DNA of 11,521 nucleotides from Desulfobacterales bacterium (GTDB taxonomy: Bacteria; Desulfobacterota; Desulfobacteria; Desulfobacterales; JAFDCJ01): contig JAOZSC010000042.1 of the NCBI GenBank assembly GCA_029939875.1, forward strand, positions 1 to 11,521, given 5' to 3'. Shown here in pieces: positions 1 to 7,528 of the stretch. The translations under genes and the position numbers were made by a program. How positions within the stretch are numbered: the stretch's first letter is position 1; every line of letters starts with the position of its first letter. The notes under the pieces were generated by a model. The model was not told the DNA's origin, made no database searches, and was given only the letters and a program-made list of their open reading frames with translations.

Positions 1-54
1 AGCTTGATGGCCAAGGGCCAACTCTAAGCGGTAAATTTTTTCCATCGCCGTCAT
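1..54 (-). CDS. Possible 5' end of a divergent gene (partial, uncertain)
   Basis: On the minus strand an ATG at 54 opens a frame that stays open to the window edge, giving 18 residues (MTAMEKIYRLELALGHQA). A second in-frame ATG lies three codons in. The AT-rich stretch at 55-130 between it and mreB looks like a divergent intergenic region. There is no clear Shine-Dalgarno sequence, only an A-run, before the ATG. The same bases could instead hold the last codons of a plus-strand gene, since plus frames stop at 25-27 and at 60-62. Eighteen residues are too few to name a product or to exclude chance. Confidence 0.2.
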   Translation of the reverse strand, partial: MTAMEKIYRLELALGHQA

Positions 55-81
55 TTTTTTAATGATTATTTTTATTTGTAA

Positions 82-90
82 TGATACAAT
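82..90 (+). promoter_or_regulatory. Candidate extended -10 promoter for the mre cluster
   Basis: The sequence TGATACAAT gives a -10 hexamer (TACAAT, 85-90, five of six matches to TATAAT) preceded by the TG-N extension (82-84). The surrounding DNA at 55-130 is very AT-rich. I see no good -35 at 16-18 nt upstream, which extended -10 promoters can tolerate. Transcription would begin near 97 and give a leader of about 65 nt before mreB. It is the best candidate in this leader but rests on motif reading alone. Confidence 0.35.
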
Positions 91-132
91 ACATTAATAG
101 TAATTTATTGATATCTTTCTATTTACAAACCG

Positions 133-146
133 GCACATGAATGTGC
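133..146. repeat. Small perfect inverted repeat in the mreB leader
   Basis: GCACAT-GA-ATGTGC is a perfect 6-bp inverted repeat with a 2-nt centre. As RNA it would form a 5-bp stem with a TGAA loop, ending 8 nt before the GAGGGA Shine-Dalgarno sequence of mreB (155-160). It could be a leader hairpin or a small operator, or it could be chance. No T-run follows, so it is not a terminator. Confidence 0.35.
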
Positions 147-153
147 GTGATAA

Positions 154-1206
<1,053 letters not shown>

Positions 1207-1224
1207 GCCTAACGAAACAGATCC

Positions 1225-2058
1225 ATGTTCTCCAGAAAAATGGTGATCATCGTCGGCGTCATTGTTTTGATTGCCGTTAATATTATCGTCCTCTCATTGA
1301 ATGCCCGACGCTACTCAACGCTGGGCCTCGGGCGTTTTGCCGTCTCCTTTACCGCCCCTTTCCAGGAGCTTGCCACCCGTACGATGCGTTTTTCCAGAGA
1401 AGTCTGGCGGGATTATTTTTACCTCGTTGGCGTTGCAAGGGAAAACCATGGACTGCGCGGTCGACTGGATCAGGCGGCCGAAAAAAACAACCAGTGGCGG
1501 GAGACCGAGTTGGCCAATGCCCGCCTGCGCGATCTGCTAAACTTTCAGAAAACCATCATTGAACAAGTTGTTGCCGCCGAAGTGATCAGCAGGGATCCGT
1601 CAGCCTGGTTTAAAACAGTCATCATCGACAAGGGCAGGGCCGATGGCGTGGCCAAGGGCCTGCCGGTAGTGATGCCCCGTGGAATTGCAGGGCAGGTGAT
1701 CGAGGTGTCGAGTCATTATTCCAAGGTGATGCTGATCATCGATCGTAACAGCGCGGTGGACGCGCTGGTGCAACGAACCCGGGCTCGGGGTATTGTTAAG
1801 GGGGAGTCTGCCAGCTGGTGCCGGTTGCAGTATGTGCTGCGCAAAAATGATGTTCACATCGGCGACACCATCGTATCTTCGGGGCTGGACGGCGTGTACC
1901 CCAAAGGACTGCGTATCGGACGCGTGTCGGAATTGGTGGATCATGATGCGGAAATTTTTCATGAGATCACGGTTGTTCCGTTTGTTGACTTCGAGAAGCT
2001 CGAGGAGGTGCTGGTGGTCGTGGACCGCCGCAAACACGATATTGCGAGCCGACGATGA
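1225..2058 (+). CDS. mreC: Rod shape-determining protein MreC
   Basis: MreC is a bitopic inner-membrane protein whose periplasmic part self-assembles and binds PBP2, switching the PBP2-RodA pair to its active state. The 277 residues show the usual order. A short cytoplasmic start is followed by one transmembrane helix at about 6-26, a charged helical, probably coiled-coil stretch at about 68-108, and the beta-rich MreC core from about 115. The core carries SRDPSAWFKTVIIDKG near 122-137 and SSGLDGVYPKGLRIGRV at 218-234, both typical of the family. The C-terminus ends soon after the core, with no long extension. The Shine-Dalgarno sequence is weak, which fits translation coupled to mreB 18 nt upstream. 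The stop codon overlaps the mreD start by 4 nt (ATGA), the usual mreC-mreD coupling. Confidence 0.96.
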   Translation: MFSRKMVIIVGVIVLIAVNIIVLSLNARRYSTLGLGRFAVSFTAPFQELATRTMRFSREVWRDYFYLVGVARENHGLRGRLDQAAEKNNQWRETELANARLRDLLNFQKTIIEQVVAAEVISRDPSAWFKTVIIDKGRADGVAKGLPVVMPRGIAGQVIEVSSHYSKVMLIIDRNSAVDALVQRTRARGIVKGESASWCRLQYVLRKNDVHIGDTIVSSGLDGVYPKGLRIGRVSELVDHDAEIFHEITVVPFVDFEKLEEVLVVVDRRKHDIASRR

Positions 2059-2579
2059 TCTATTTTTTTTATACCGCCATCTGTCTGGGTCTGGTTATCG
2101 CACAGACAGCCATCCTGTCACGGTTGCCGGTGCCGGGTGGTTTTTATGATCTTTTGATTCCGTTTATCGTATACCTGGGCCTGTTGCGGCCGCTGCGTGA
2201 AAGCCTTCCGTTTGTCATTTTTCTGGGCCTCATCGTGGACAGCCTTTCCGGCAGCCCGTTTGGGTTGTACCTGACCGTCTATTTTTGGCTGTACGTTGCC
2301 GTCAAGGGGGTTACCCGCCTGGTGCAGGCCCCGGATCGTCTGCTGATTGCAGCGATGGTGGTTGCCGCCGGGGTGCTGGCTGAAAACCTCATCTTCATGG
2401 GGGCGCTTGTCATGGCGGGACCGGACCGGCAGATTGGCGCCCATACCTTCGGCGATATTGCCATCCAGGGGCTGTGGGCATTTTTTACCGGACCCCTGTT
2501 TATATTGTTTTATAAAAACGCCCAGAAATGGATGGGGAATGTTTTCAGGGCTTTTTATGCCCGCCGTGAACAGGGGTAG
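2055..2579 (+). CDS. mreD: Rod shape-determining protein MreD
   Basis: MreD is a small polytopic inner-membrane protein of the Rod complex that works with MreC to tune PBP2 activity. The 174 residues are almost entirely hydrophobic, with about five or six predicted membrane helices, and match the family length. The conserved loop is seen as GLIVDSLSGSPFGLY at 58-72. The N-terminus enters the membrane almost at once (MIYFFYTAICLGLVIAQ). The start overlaps the end of mreC (ATGA), indicating translational coupling, and mrdA begins 9 nt after its stop. MreD diverges strongly in sequence, so the call rests on the conserved loop, the topology and the position between mreC and mrdA together. Confidence 0.93.
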   Translation: MIYFFYTAICLGLVIAQTAILSRLPVPGGFYDLLIPFIVYLGLLRPLRESLPFVIFLGLIVDSLSGSPFGLYLTVYFWLYVAVKGVTRLVQAPDRLLIAAMVVAAGVLAENLIFMGALVMAGPDRQIGAHTFGDIAIQGLWAFFTGPLFILFYKNAQKWMGNVFRAFYARREQG

Positions 2580-2588
2580 GCGTACACC

Positions 2589-4466
2589 ATGGCCAAGTAC
2601 TTAAAAAACGCTGACAGTGAGTGGTACCGGCAGCGCATTACCGGAGTGATGATATGCGTGCTGGCGGTCTTTGCCATTATCCTGGTGCGGCTGGTCTACC
2701 TGCAGGTGATCATGGGTGAAAAATATCACACCCTGTCACTGAACAACCGTATCCGGCTGCAGAGCATCGAGGCTCCCCGGGGATTTATTCTGGATCGCAA
2801 CGGCCGGGTGCTGGTGGACAACCGCCCCTCTTTTGACGTCAGCATTGTATTAAAGGATGCACGACCGGTTCCGGAGACCATCGGCAAGCTGGCCCGGCAC
2901 CTCAAGGTCCCACCCCAGGACTTGATGAGCAAAATTTCCGGCAGCAAGGGGGTTTCAGCATACAAGCCGATCCTGCTCAAACAGGATGTCGGCCGCAATT
3001 CCCTGGCATCGGTTGAGGCCAACCAATACGATTTGCCCGGGGTGGCCGTCAACGTGAAGCTGCGCCGGCATTACCTGAATGTCCAGGGGGCATCCCATCT
3101 TATCGGGTACTTGAGTGAAATTAATTCCGTGGAACTGGCCAGCGGGCGGTACCCGGGGCGCCGCCGGGGGGATTTCATTGGTAAATTCGGCGCGGAAAAG
3201 GCCTACGAGAAGTATTTGCGGGGTATTCGCGGTGGACGCCAGGTTGAGGTCAATGCCACCGGCCAGGTAGTCCAGGTGCTGAAAACGGTCGGAGCTAAGG
3301 CCGGTGAAAATATTTATTTAACCATTGACCGGAATTTGCAGACAAAGGCTGAATCCTTACTGCAGGGCGTGGCCGGGGCGGTGGTCGCCATGGAACCCGG
3401 ATCCGGCCGCATTTTAGCCCTGGCCAGCAGCCCCTCCTTTGATCAGAATATTTTTGAAGGGAGCATGTCTCACGAGCAGTGGGATTTGTTGATTTCCAAT
3501 CCCTTCCGGCCGCTGGAAAATAAAGCCATCCAGGGCGAGTATCCGCCCGGGTCAACGTATAAGATCGTCACGGCACTGGCCGGGCTGGAAGAGGGCGTCA
3601 TCGATGGGAACACTGAATTTTTTTGCCCTGGCCATTACAGATTCGGCAATCGCACCTACCGCTGCTGGAAACAGGGAGGCCACGGGACGGTCAACGTTAC
3701 CAAGGCTTTGACCGAGTCCTGTGATGTATTTTTTTACCAGGTAGGCCAACGGTTGGGTGTGGACCGTCTGGCCTGGTATGCCAAAGCCTGCGGCCTGGGT
3801 TCTCCCACCGGCATCAACCTGGACCGGGAGGCCGGCGGCCTGATACCCACCGCGGCCTGGAAAAAAAAGCGTACCGGCATTGCGTGGCAGGAAGGCGAAA
3901 CCCTTTCTCTGGCCATCGGGCAGGGGTTTAACCTGGCAACACCACTTCAGATGGCAGGTTTGATTGCAGCCATTGCCAACGGCGGGACGCGTTACAAGCC
4001 CATGATCCTGGAATCGATAAAGACGGCCGGTGGCCGACTTTTGCAGCAAAACCAGCCTCGGGTTGTCGGCAAGATCCCGGTACGGTCTTCTACGCTGGCG
4101 CTGGTCCGGGAAGGCTTGTGGGGGGTGTTAAACGGTGCACATGGCACCGCCCGGGGAAGCCGGCTGCCGGACATTGAGTTTAGCGGGAAAACGGGTTCAT
4201 CCCAGGTCATCGGCCGAAAAAAAGATGACCCCTTTGGCAAAGAGGAAAAACCGGCGCACCTGAGAGCCCATGCCTGGTTTGTCGCCTATGCCCCGTCGGA
4301 GGCACCCCAAATTGCCGTGGCCGTGCTGGTCGAAAATGGCGAACACGGTTCCGGTGCAGCAGCGCCTGTGGCACGCGAACTCATCAAGACGTATCTGAGA
4401 AAGCGGCATACAACCAACCAGGTGGCAAGGGATGAGGACGTCGCTGATAAGGGTAGTAGCGGGTAG
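2589..4466 (+). CDS. mrdA: Penicillin-binding protein 2, peptidoglycan D,D-transpeptidase
   Basis: PBP2 is the class B transpeptidase of the Rod complex. It forms 4-3 peptide cross-links in the periplasm on glycan made by RodA and is the target of mecillinam. The 625 residues fit the family. A single membrane anchor lies at about 17-40, followed by the PBP dimerisation/pedestal domain (from about residue 60, starting APRGFILDRNGRVLVDNRP) and the transpeptidase domain (from about 262). Active-site motifs are STYK (322-325, nucleophile Ser322), SCD (377-379) and KTG (534-536). Residues Cys346, Cys359, His365 and Cys378 lie where the structural zinc ligands of PBP2 are known, here as a Cys3His set. 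A purine-rich AGGGGTAGG precedes the ATG. The last 25 or so residues are polar and look like a dispensable tail. Confidence 0.97.
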   Translation: MAKYLKNADSEWYRQRITGVMICVLAVFAIILVRLVYLQVIMGEKYHTLSLNNRIRLQSIEAPRGFILDRNGRVLVDNRPSFDVSIVLKDARPVPETIGKLARHLKVPPQDLMSKISGSKGVSAYKPILLKQDVGRNSLASVEANQYDLPGVAVNVKLRRHYLNVQGASHLIGYLSEINSVELASGRYPGRRRGDFIGKFGAEKAYEKYLRGIRGGRQVEVNATGQVVQVLKTVGAKAGENIYLTIDRNLQTKAESLLQGVAGAVVAMEPGSGRILALASSPSFDQNIFEGSMSHEQWDLLISNPFRPLENKAIQGEYPPGSTYKIVTALAGLEEGVIDGNTEFFCPGHYRFGNRTYRCWKQGGHGTVNVTKALTESCDVFFYQVGQRLGVDRLAWYAKACGLGSPTGINLDREAGGLIPTAAWKKKRTGIAWQEGETLSLAIGQGFNLATPLQMAGLIAAIANGGTRYKPMILESIKTAGGRLLQQNQPRVVGKIPVRSSTLALVREGLWGVLNGAHGTARGSRLPDIEFSGKTGSSQVIGRKKDDPFGKEEKPAHLRAHAWFVAYAPSEAPQIAVAVLVENGEHGSGAAAPVARELIKTYLRKRHTTNQVARDEDVADKGSSG

Positions 4467-4558
4467 TCGGCCGGCGCTATGCATTCGGCGACAAGGCACC
4501 ATGATCAAGCAACGAGTAACCAAGAAACCAGAATTAAAAATCCGGAGCGTAAGCCACC

Positions 4559-5662
4559 ATGTTTGACCGACGGCTTTTACATTATTTTGACTGGGGACTG
4601 CTGGCACTGGCGGTACTGCTCAGCTCCATCGGCATGCTTGTTCTATACAGCGCCGTGACGGCCGAGACGCCCGCACCGCAAAAGATTATTTTTTACAAAC
4701 AGTTTGTCTGGTTTTCCATCGCGCTGGTTGCCATGACCATAGCATTCGCATTCAATTACAAGCTGCTGGATCGGTGGGGCCAGCCGGTTTACGTTTTATG
4801 CCTGCTGCTGCTGGTGTGGGTGCTATTATTCGGAAAGTATATCGGTGGATCGCGCAGATGGCTGCTGCTGGGCCCGCTTTCCCTCCAACCGTCAGAACCG
4901 GTCAAAATCGCGGTCATCATTGTGCTGGCAAAATATTACTCAAAAGATGCCAACACGCGAGGGTTTACCCTGAAAGAGCTTTTACAGCCCGTTGTGCTGG
5001 TTGTGATCCCCTTTGTGCTGATTCTCAAGCAGCCGGACCTGGGCACGGCCGGTCTGCTTTTGCTGATTGCCTGCTCAATTACCGTGTTCGTGAAAATCGA
5101 GAAGCGTTCCTTTATCTACCTGGTGGTGTCCTGTGCCGCCGTGATTCCCATGGTCTGGTTTTTTCTGAAAGAATATCAGAAACGACGCATCCTGATATTT
5201 CTCAACCCGGACCGCGACCCCCTGGGGGCCGGCTATCATATTATTCAGTCTAAAATTGCCATTGGTTCGGGCATGATTTCCGGTAAGGGGTTTTTGAAAG
5301 GAACCCAGAATGCTCTGTCTTTTCTTCCGGAAGAGCACACGGATTTTATTTTTTCAGTACTGGCTGAGGAATGGGGACTGGTCGGGTCGGTGATTGTTAT
5401 TTTGCTGTTTCTGGTTTTGATTGTCTGGGGGCTTCACGTCGCCCAGAGTTGCCGCGAGCCGTTCGGCACTATCCTGGCCGTGGGGGTGACTTCCATGTTT
5501 TTCTGGCAGGTGGTGATAAATATCGGCATGACCATGGGATTGATGCCGGTGGTTGGCGTGCCGCTGCCTTTTATCAGTTATGGGGGCTCCTCGGTTCTGA
5601 CCACTGCCATCGGTATCGGTTTGCTATTGAATGTGAGCATGCGAAGGTTTATGCTGGAATAA
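4559..5662 (+). CDS. rodA: SEDS peptidoglycan glycosyltransferase RodA
   Basis: RodA polymerises lipid II into glycan strands and acts as a pair with PBP2 (mrdA, 92 nt upstream). The 367 residues form a polytopic membrane protein with about ten helices, the normal size. SEDS motifs are GGSRRWLLLGPLSLQPSEPVK (from about 96), KQPDLGTA at 157-164, the extracellular-loop motif LPEEHTDFIF at 256-265 containing Asp262, the probable essential acidic residue, and the C-terminal GVPLPFISYGGSS at 333-345. The PEEHTDF loop and the neighbours point to RodA rather than FtsW. GGAG at 4544-4547 precedes the ATG with an 11-nt gap. It appears to be the last gene of the elongation cluster. No terminator-like hairpin with a T-run is visible after it. 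Confidence 0.96.
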   Translation: MFDRRLLHYFDWGLLALAVLLSSIGMLVLYSAVTAETPAPQKIIFYKQFVWFSIALVAMTIAFAFNYKLLDRWGQPVYVLCLLLLVWVLLFGKYIGGSRRWLLLGPLSLQPSEPVKIAVIIVLAKYYSKDANTRGFTLKELLQPVVLVVIPFVLILKQPDLGTAGLLLLIACSITVFVKIEKRSFIYLVVSCAAVIPMVWFFLKEYQKRRILIFLNPDRDPLGAGYHIIQSKIAIGSGMISGKGFLKGTQNALSFLPEEHTDFIFSVLAEEWGLVGSVIVILLFLVLIVWGLHVAQSCREPFGTILAVGVTSMFFWQVVINIGMTMGLMPVVGVPLPFISYGGSSVLTTAIGIGLLLNVSMRRFMLE

Positions 5663-5794
5663 ACGTTGTAATTACCACCCGGCAAAGAAGGTACTTCTCA
5701 ACAAGTTGCAATTGACCCGCAACATATGTATTTAGATCTCGTCAAATGGACACTGACGCTCAATTGAAAATACGAAAAAAGGAAAGCGGATACC

Positions 5795-6202
5795 ATGAGA
5801 AAAGACCGAAAAATCGACAGAATATCGACTTTTATCGGTGCGGATGCCAGCATTGAAGGCGCAATTGAATTTAAGGGGACCATCCGGGTGGATGGCCGGG
5901 TGAAAGGAAAAATTTCCAGCAACGGCGGTACGATCATCGTCGGGGAAAAGGCGGTTGTCAATGCCGATATCGTTGTTGGTGCCGCCGTGGTCATGGGGGA
6001 GCTCAACGGCACCATTGACGCCGTAGAGCGCATTGAAGTGTTTCCACCCGGGCGTGTCGGCGGCGATATTCAGGCACCGGTAATTTCCATTGAACCCGGG
6101 GGTATTTTTAATGGGACCTGTACCATGAAAAAGGCACCGGAAACGTCAATTAAAAGAATTCCGGCGGTGACCACCGGCTCCGGTGGCAAACAACAAAATT
6201 AA
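5795..6202 (+). CDS. Bactofilin family polymer-forming cytoskeletal protein
   Basis: Bactofilins fold as a right-handed beta-helix and polymerise without nucleotide into filaments that localise wall enzymes or other partners at chosen membrane sites. The 135 residues contain the family core at about 12-112. The hallmark start is TFIGADASIEGAIEFKGTIR (12-31), followed by the repeated G-x-hydrophobic turns expected of the helix (RVDGRVKGKI, GELNGTID, GRVGGDIQ). Short polar tails flank it: a basic N-terminus (MRKDRKIDR) and a Ser/Thr/Gly/Lys-rich C-terminus from about 113. AAGGAAAG at 5779-5786 serves as the ribosome binding site. It lies 132 nt after rodA and 163 nt before atpX, between the shape cluster and the ATP synthase operon. 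The family is secure, but its particular role (shape, polarity, segregation) cannot be read from the sequence. Confidence 0.93.
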   Translation: MRKDRKIDRISTFIGADASIEGAIEFKGTIRVDGRVKGKISSNGGTIIVGEKAVVNADIVVGAAVVMGELNGTIDAVERIEVFPPGRVGGDIQAPVISIEPGGIFNGTCTMKKAPETSIKRIPAVTTGSGGKQQN

Positions 6203-6227
6203 AAAAATCCATTCTTTTGTTTTCTGC

Positions 6228-6276
6228 AAAAATTTTTAAAAAACCTTTGACAATTCATTGCGGTGGATGGTATAGA
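6228..6276 (+). promoter_or_regulatory. Strong sigma70-type promoter of the atp operon with UP-like tract
   Basis: TTGACA (6247-6252) is a perfect -35 hexamer. An 18-nt spacer leads to TATAGA (6271-6276), preceded by TGG (6268-6270), an extended -10. Directly upstream of the -35 is an A5-T5-A6 tract (6228-6243), which resembles the alpha-CTD-binding UP element of rRNA-type promoters. Transcription should begin near 6283 and leave a leader of about 80 nt before atpX. The start site is inferred, while the motifs are seen directly. This is the most complete promoter in the window and suits a highly expressed operon. Confidence 0.65.
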
Positions 6277-6285
6277 CCGCCGCAA
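6258..6285. repeat. Inverted repeat spanning the atp -10 element (operator candidate)
   Basis: The arms TTGCGGTGG (6258-6266) and CCGCCGCAA (6277-6285) match in eight of nine positions (one T/G) around a 10-nt centre that contains the extended -10. The arm centres are 19 bp apart, close to two helical turns, as for a dimeric regulator. The expected transcription start lies at the end of the right arm, so the full stem would not be in the mRNA, and no T-run follows. It is therefore better read as a DNA site than as a terminator. No specific regulator can be named. Confidence 0.45.
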
Positions 6286-6352
6286 GTCGAAAATACGCTT
6301 ACAGGGAAAATATTCGAAAACAAATTGCCTGGTAGTTTTTTCAGGGGTGCAT

Positions 6353-6358
6353 GGAGGT
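6353..6358 (+). promoter_or_regulatory. Shine-Dalgarno sequence that fixes the atpX start
   Basis: GGAGGT sits 7 nt before the ATG at 6366, an ideal spacing. An in-frame ATG at 6351 overlaps this motif and has only AGGGG three bases before it, so the longer frame from 6351 (187 residues) is unlikely to be the real start. Confidence 0.85.
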
Positions 6359-6365
6359 GCGTTTT

Positions 6366-6914
6366 ATGAAATTTTCCAATGTGTGGCGCAAAGGGGTTCC
6401 GTATGTTCTCCCTACACTTGTTTGCGCAGTACTCCTTTTTCCCCAGATCGGCCTGGGTTCGTCCGGAGAATCCGGTGGTGGGGGGGTTACAGTAGCTCCC
6501 GACGGGTCGGTTTTCATCCAAATCATCAATTTTCTGTTCACCATCTGGGTATTAAACCTTCTGCTGTACAAGCCCATTCGCAAGATTTTAATCCAGCGTA
6601 AAGAAAAAATACAGGGGCTCGAGCTTTCCATTGAAACGAGCGACAGGGATGCCGGCGAAAAAGACCAGGCTTTCGCGGCGGGCATAAAAGAAGCACGGGC
6701 CAGGGGGTTACAGGAAAAGGAAGCCCTGATGCAGCAGGCCGCTGATGAGGAAAAACGGATTGTCGCCGAAATCAACCGGCAGGCCCAGACCGAGTTGGCC
6801 GCTTTGCGTGAAAAAATTAAGAAAGATGCCGGTGCCGTCAGAGATAGCCTGGAAAAGCAAATCGGTGATTTTGCCAGCCAGATCAGTCAAAAAATTTTGG
6901 GGAGGGCGGTTTAA
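6366..6914 (+). CDS. atpX: ATP synthase Fo subunit b' (peripheral stalk)
   Basis: Subunit b' pairs with b to form the peripheral stalk that holds the F1 alpha3-beta3 ring still against the turning rotor. The 182-residue product starts with a signal-peptide-like segment (about 10-33, ending QIGLGSSG). A glycine-rich linker follows, then a membrane helix at about 49-68 (VFIQIINFLFTIWVLNLLLY), the conserved KPIRKIL turn at 69-75, and a long charged helix to about 178. Like other b-type subunits it has no catalytic motif. Its TAA overlaps the atpF ATG by one base. The b' rather than b assignment rests on gene order (b' before b in operons of this type) and could be reversed. It is the first gene after the operon promoter. 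Confidence 0.88.
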   Translation: MKFSNVWRKGVPYVLPTLVCAVLLFPQIGLGSSGESGGGGVTVAPDGSVFIQIINFLFTIWVLNLLLYKPIRKILIQRKEKIQGLELSIETSDRDAGEKDQAFAAGIKEARARGLQEKEALMQQAADEEKRIVAEINRQAQTELAALREKIKKDAGAVRDSLEKQIGDFASQISQKILGRAV

Positions 6915-7528
6915 TGAAAATTCGCAGTCCAGGCCGGCCGCATCGGCGGTGCAGAAACGCAATGGCTGTTTTTTTATTTGTGCTGCTGATTTCTGTTCTG
7001 TTTGTTTCAACGGTACCGGCCTCATCCGATGGTGAAGGCGGCGGCTCCAAGGGATGGGTGTCAACCGATACCTACCGGGTAATTAATTTTGTAGTTTTGG
7101 CCCTTGCCCTTGCTTTTGTGTTGCGCAAACCGTTATCCCAGGCACTGAGTTCACGCACCAAGGGGATAAAAGACCAGTTGGCGGATCTGGAAGCCCGCAA
7201 ACTGGAAGCTGAAACAAAATTGGCCGAATACAATGAAAAATTGGCCCATTTGGAAAAAGAGGCTGAAAAAATCGTCGCTGATTATATCAAGCAGGGCCAG
7301 GAGGCCAAGGTCCGAATATTGAAGGAGGCGGAATCCGCGGCCGAAAAACTCAAGGTCCAGGCCCAACGCAATATCGATCATGAATTCGGACAGGCCAAAC
7401 TGAAGCTGGAGGCAGAAATTTTTGAAAAGGCCCTATTGGAGGCTGAAAAGATCATAAAAGAAAAAATCACGGTCCAGGATCAGGATAAAATTGTTGACGA
7501 GTATTTGGAGAGGGTGGTGCCAGGATGA
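6914..7528 (+). CDS. atpF: ATP synthase Fo subunit b (peripheral stalk)
   Basis: This is the second stalk subunit and the partner of b'. The 204 residues begin with a basic stretch (MKIRSPGRPHRRCRN), then a hydrophobic signal-like core at about 17-34 ending TVPASSDG. A Gly-rich linker leads to the true membrane anchor at about 56-70 (VINFVVLALALAFVL), the RKPL turn at 71-74, and an uninterrupted charged heptad-like helix from about 80 to 185 rich in Glu, Lys and Ala, as needed for the right-handed coiled coil with b'. GGAGGG at 6901-6906 lies 7 nt before the ATG at 6914, so I prefer this start over Met17. The end overlaps atpH by 4 nt (ATGA). The linkers of b and b' share the pattern SS-x-GE-x-GGG, consistent with an old duplication. 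Confidence 0.93.
   Translation: MKIRSPGRPHRRCRNAMAVFLFVLLISVLFVSTVPASSDGEGGGSKGWVSTDTYRVINFVVLALALAFVLRKPLSQALSSRTKGIKDQLADLEARKLEAETKLAEYNEKLAHLEKEAEKIVADYIKQGQEAKVRILKEAESAAEKLKVQAQRNIDHEFGQAKLKLEAEIFEKALLEAEKIIKEKITVQDQDKIVDEYLERVVPG

Noticed and set aside
8..20. TGGCC-AAG-GGCCA hairpin near the left edge as terminator of an upstream gene
   Set aside because: Five-bp stem with no adjacent T-run; the T-rich stretch begins about 15 nt later.
3717..3725. SCD instead of SxN as a damaged PBP2 motif
   Set aside because: An Asp at the third position of this motif is normal in PBP2-type class B enzymes.
4501..4566. 21-codon frame in the mrdA-rodA gap
   Set aside because: Starts ATGATCAAG without a Shine-Dalgarno sequence, runs into the rodA start and has no recognisable features.
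5686..5698. AGAAG-GTA-CTTCT hairpin after rodA as a terminator
   Set aside because: Short A/T-rich stem with no T-run after it; not an intrinsic terminator.
5706..5734. Possible bactofilin promoter: TTGCAA, 17-nt spacer, TATTTA
   Set aside because: Only four of six and three of six matches to consensus and no supporting element; weak enough to be chance. Read-through from rodA is equally possible.
6287..6318. Partial inverted/direct repeats of TCGAAAA in the atpX leader
   Set aside because: Short, imperfect and A/T-rich; expected by chance in such sequence.
6351..6365. Longer atpX start at 6351 adding five residues
   Set aside because: The added codons overlap an ideal GGAGGT that serves the ATG at 6366, and 6351 itself has a poorly spaced ribosome site.
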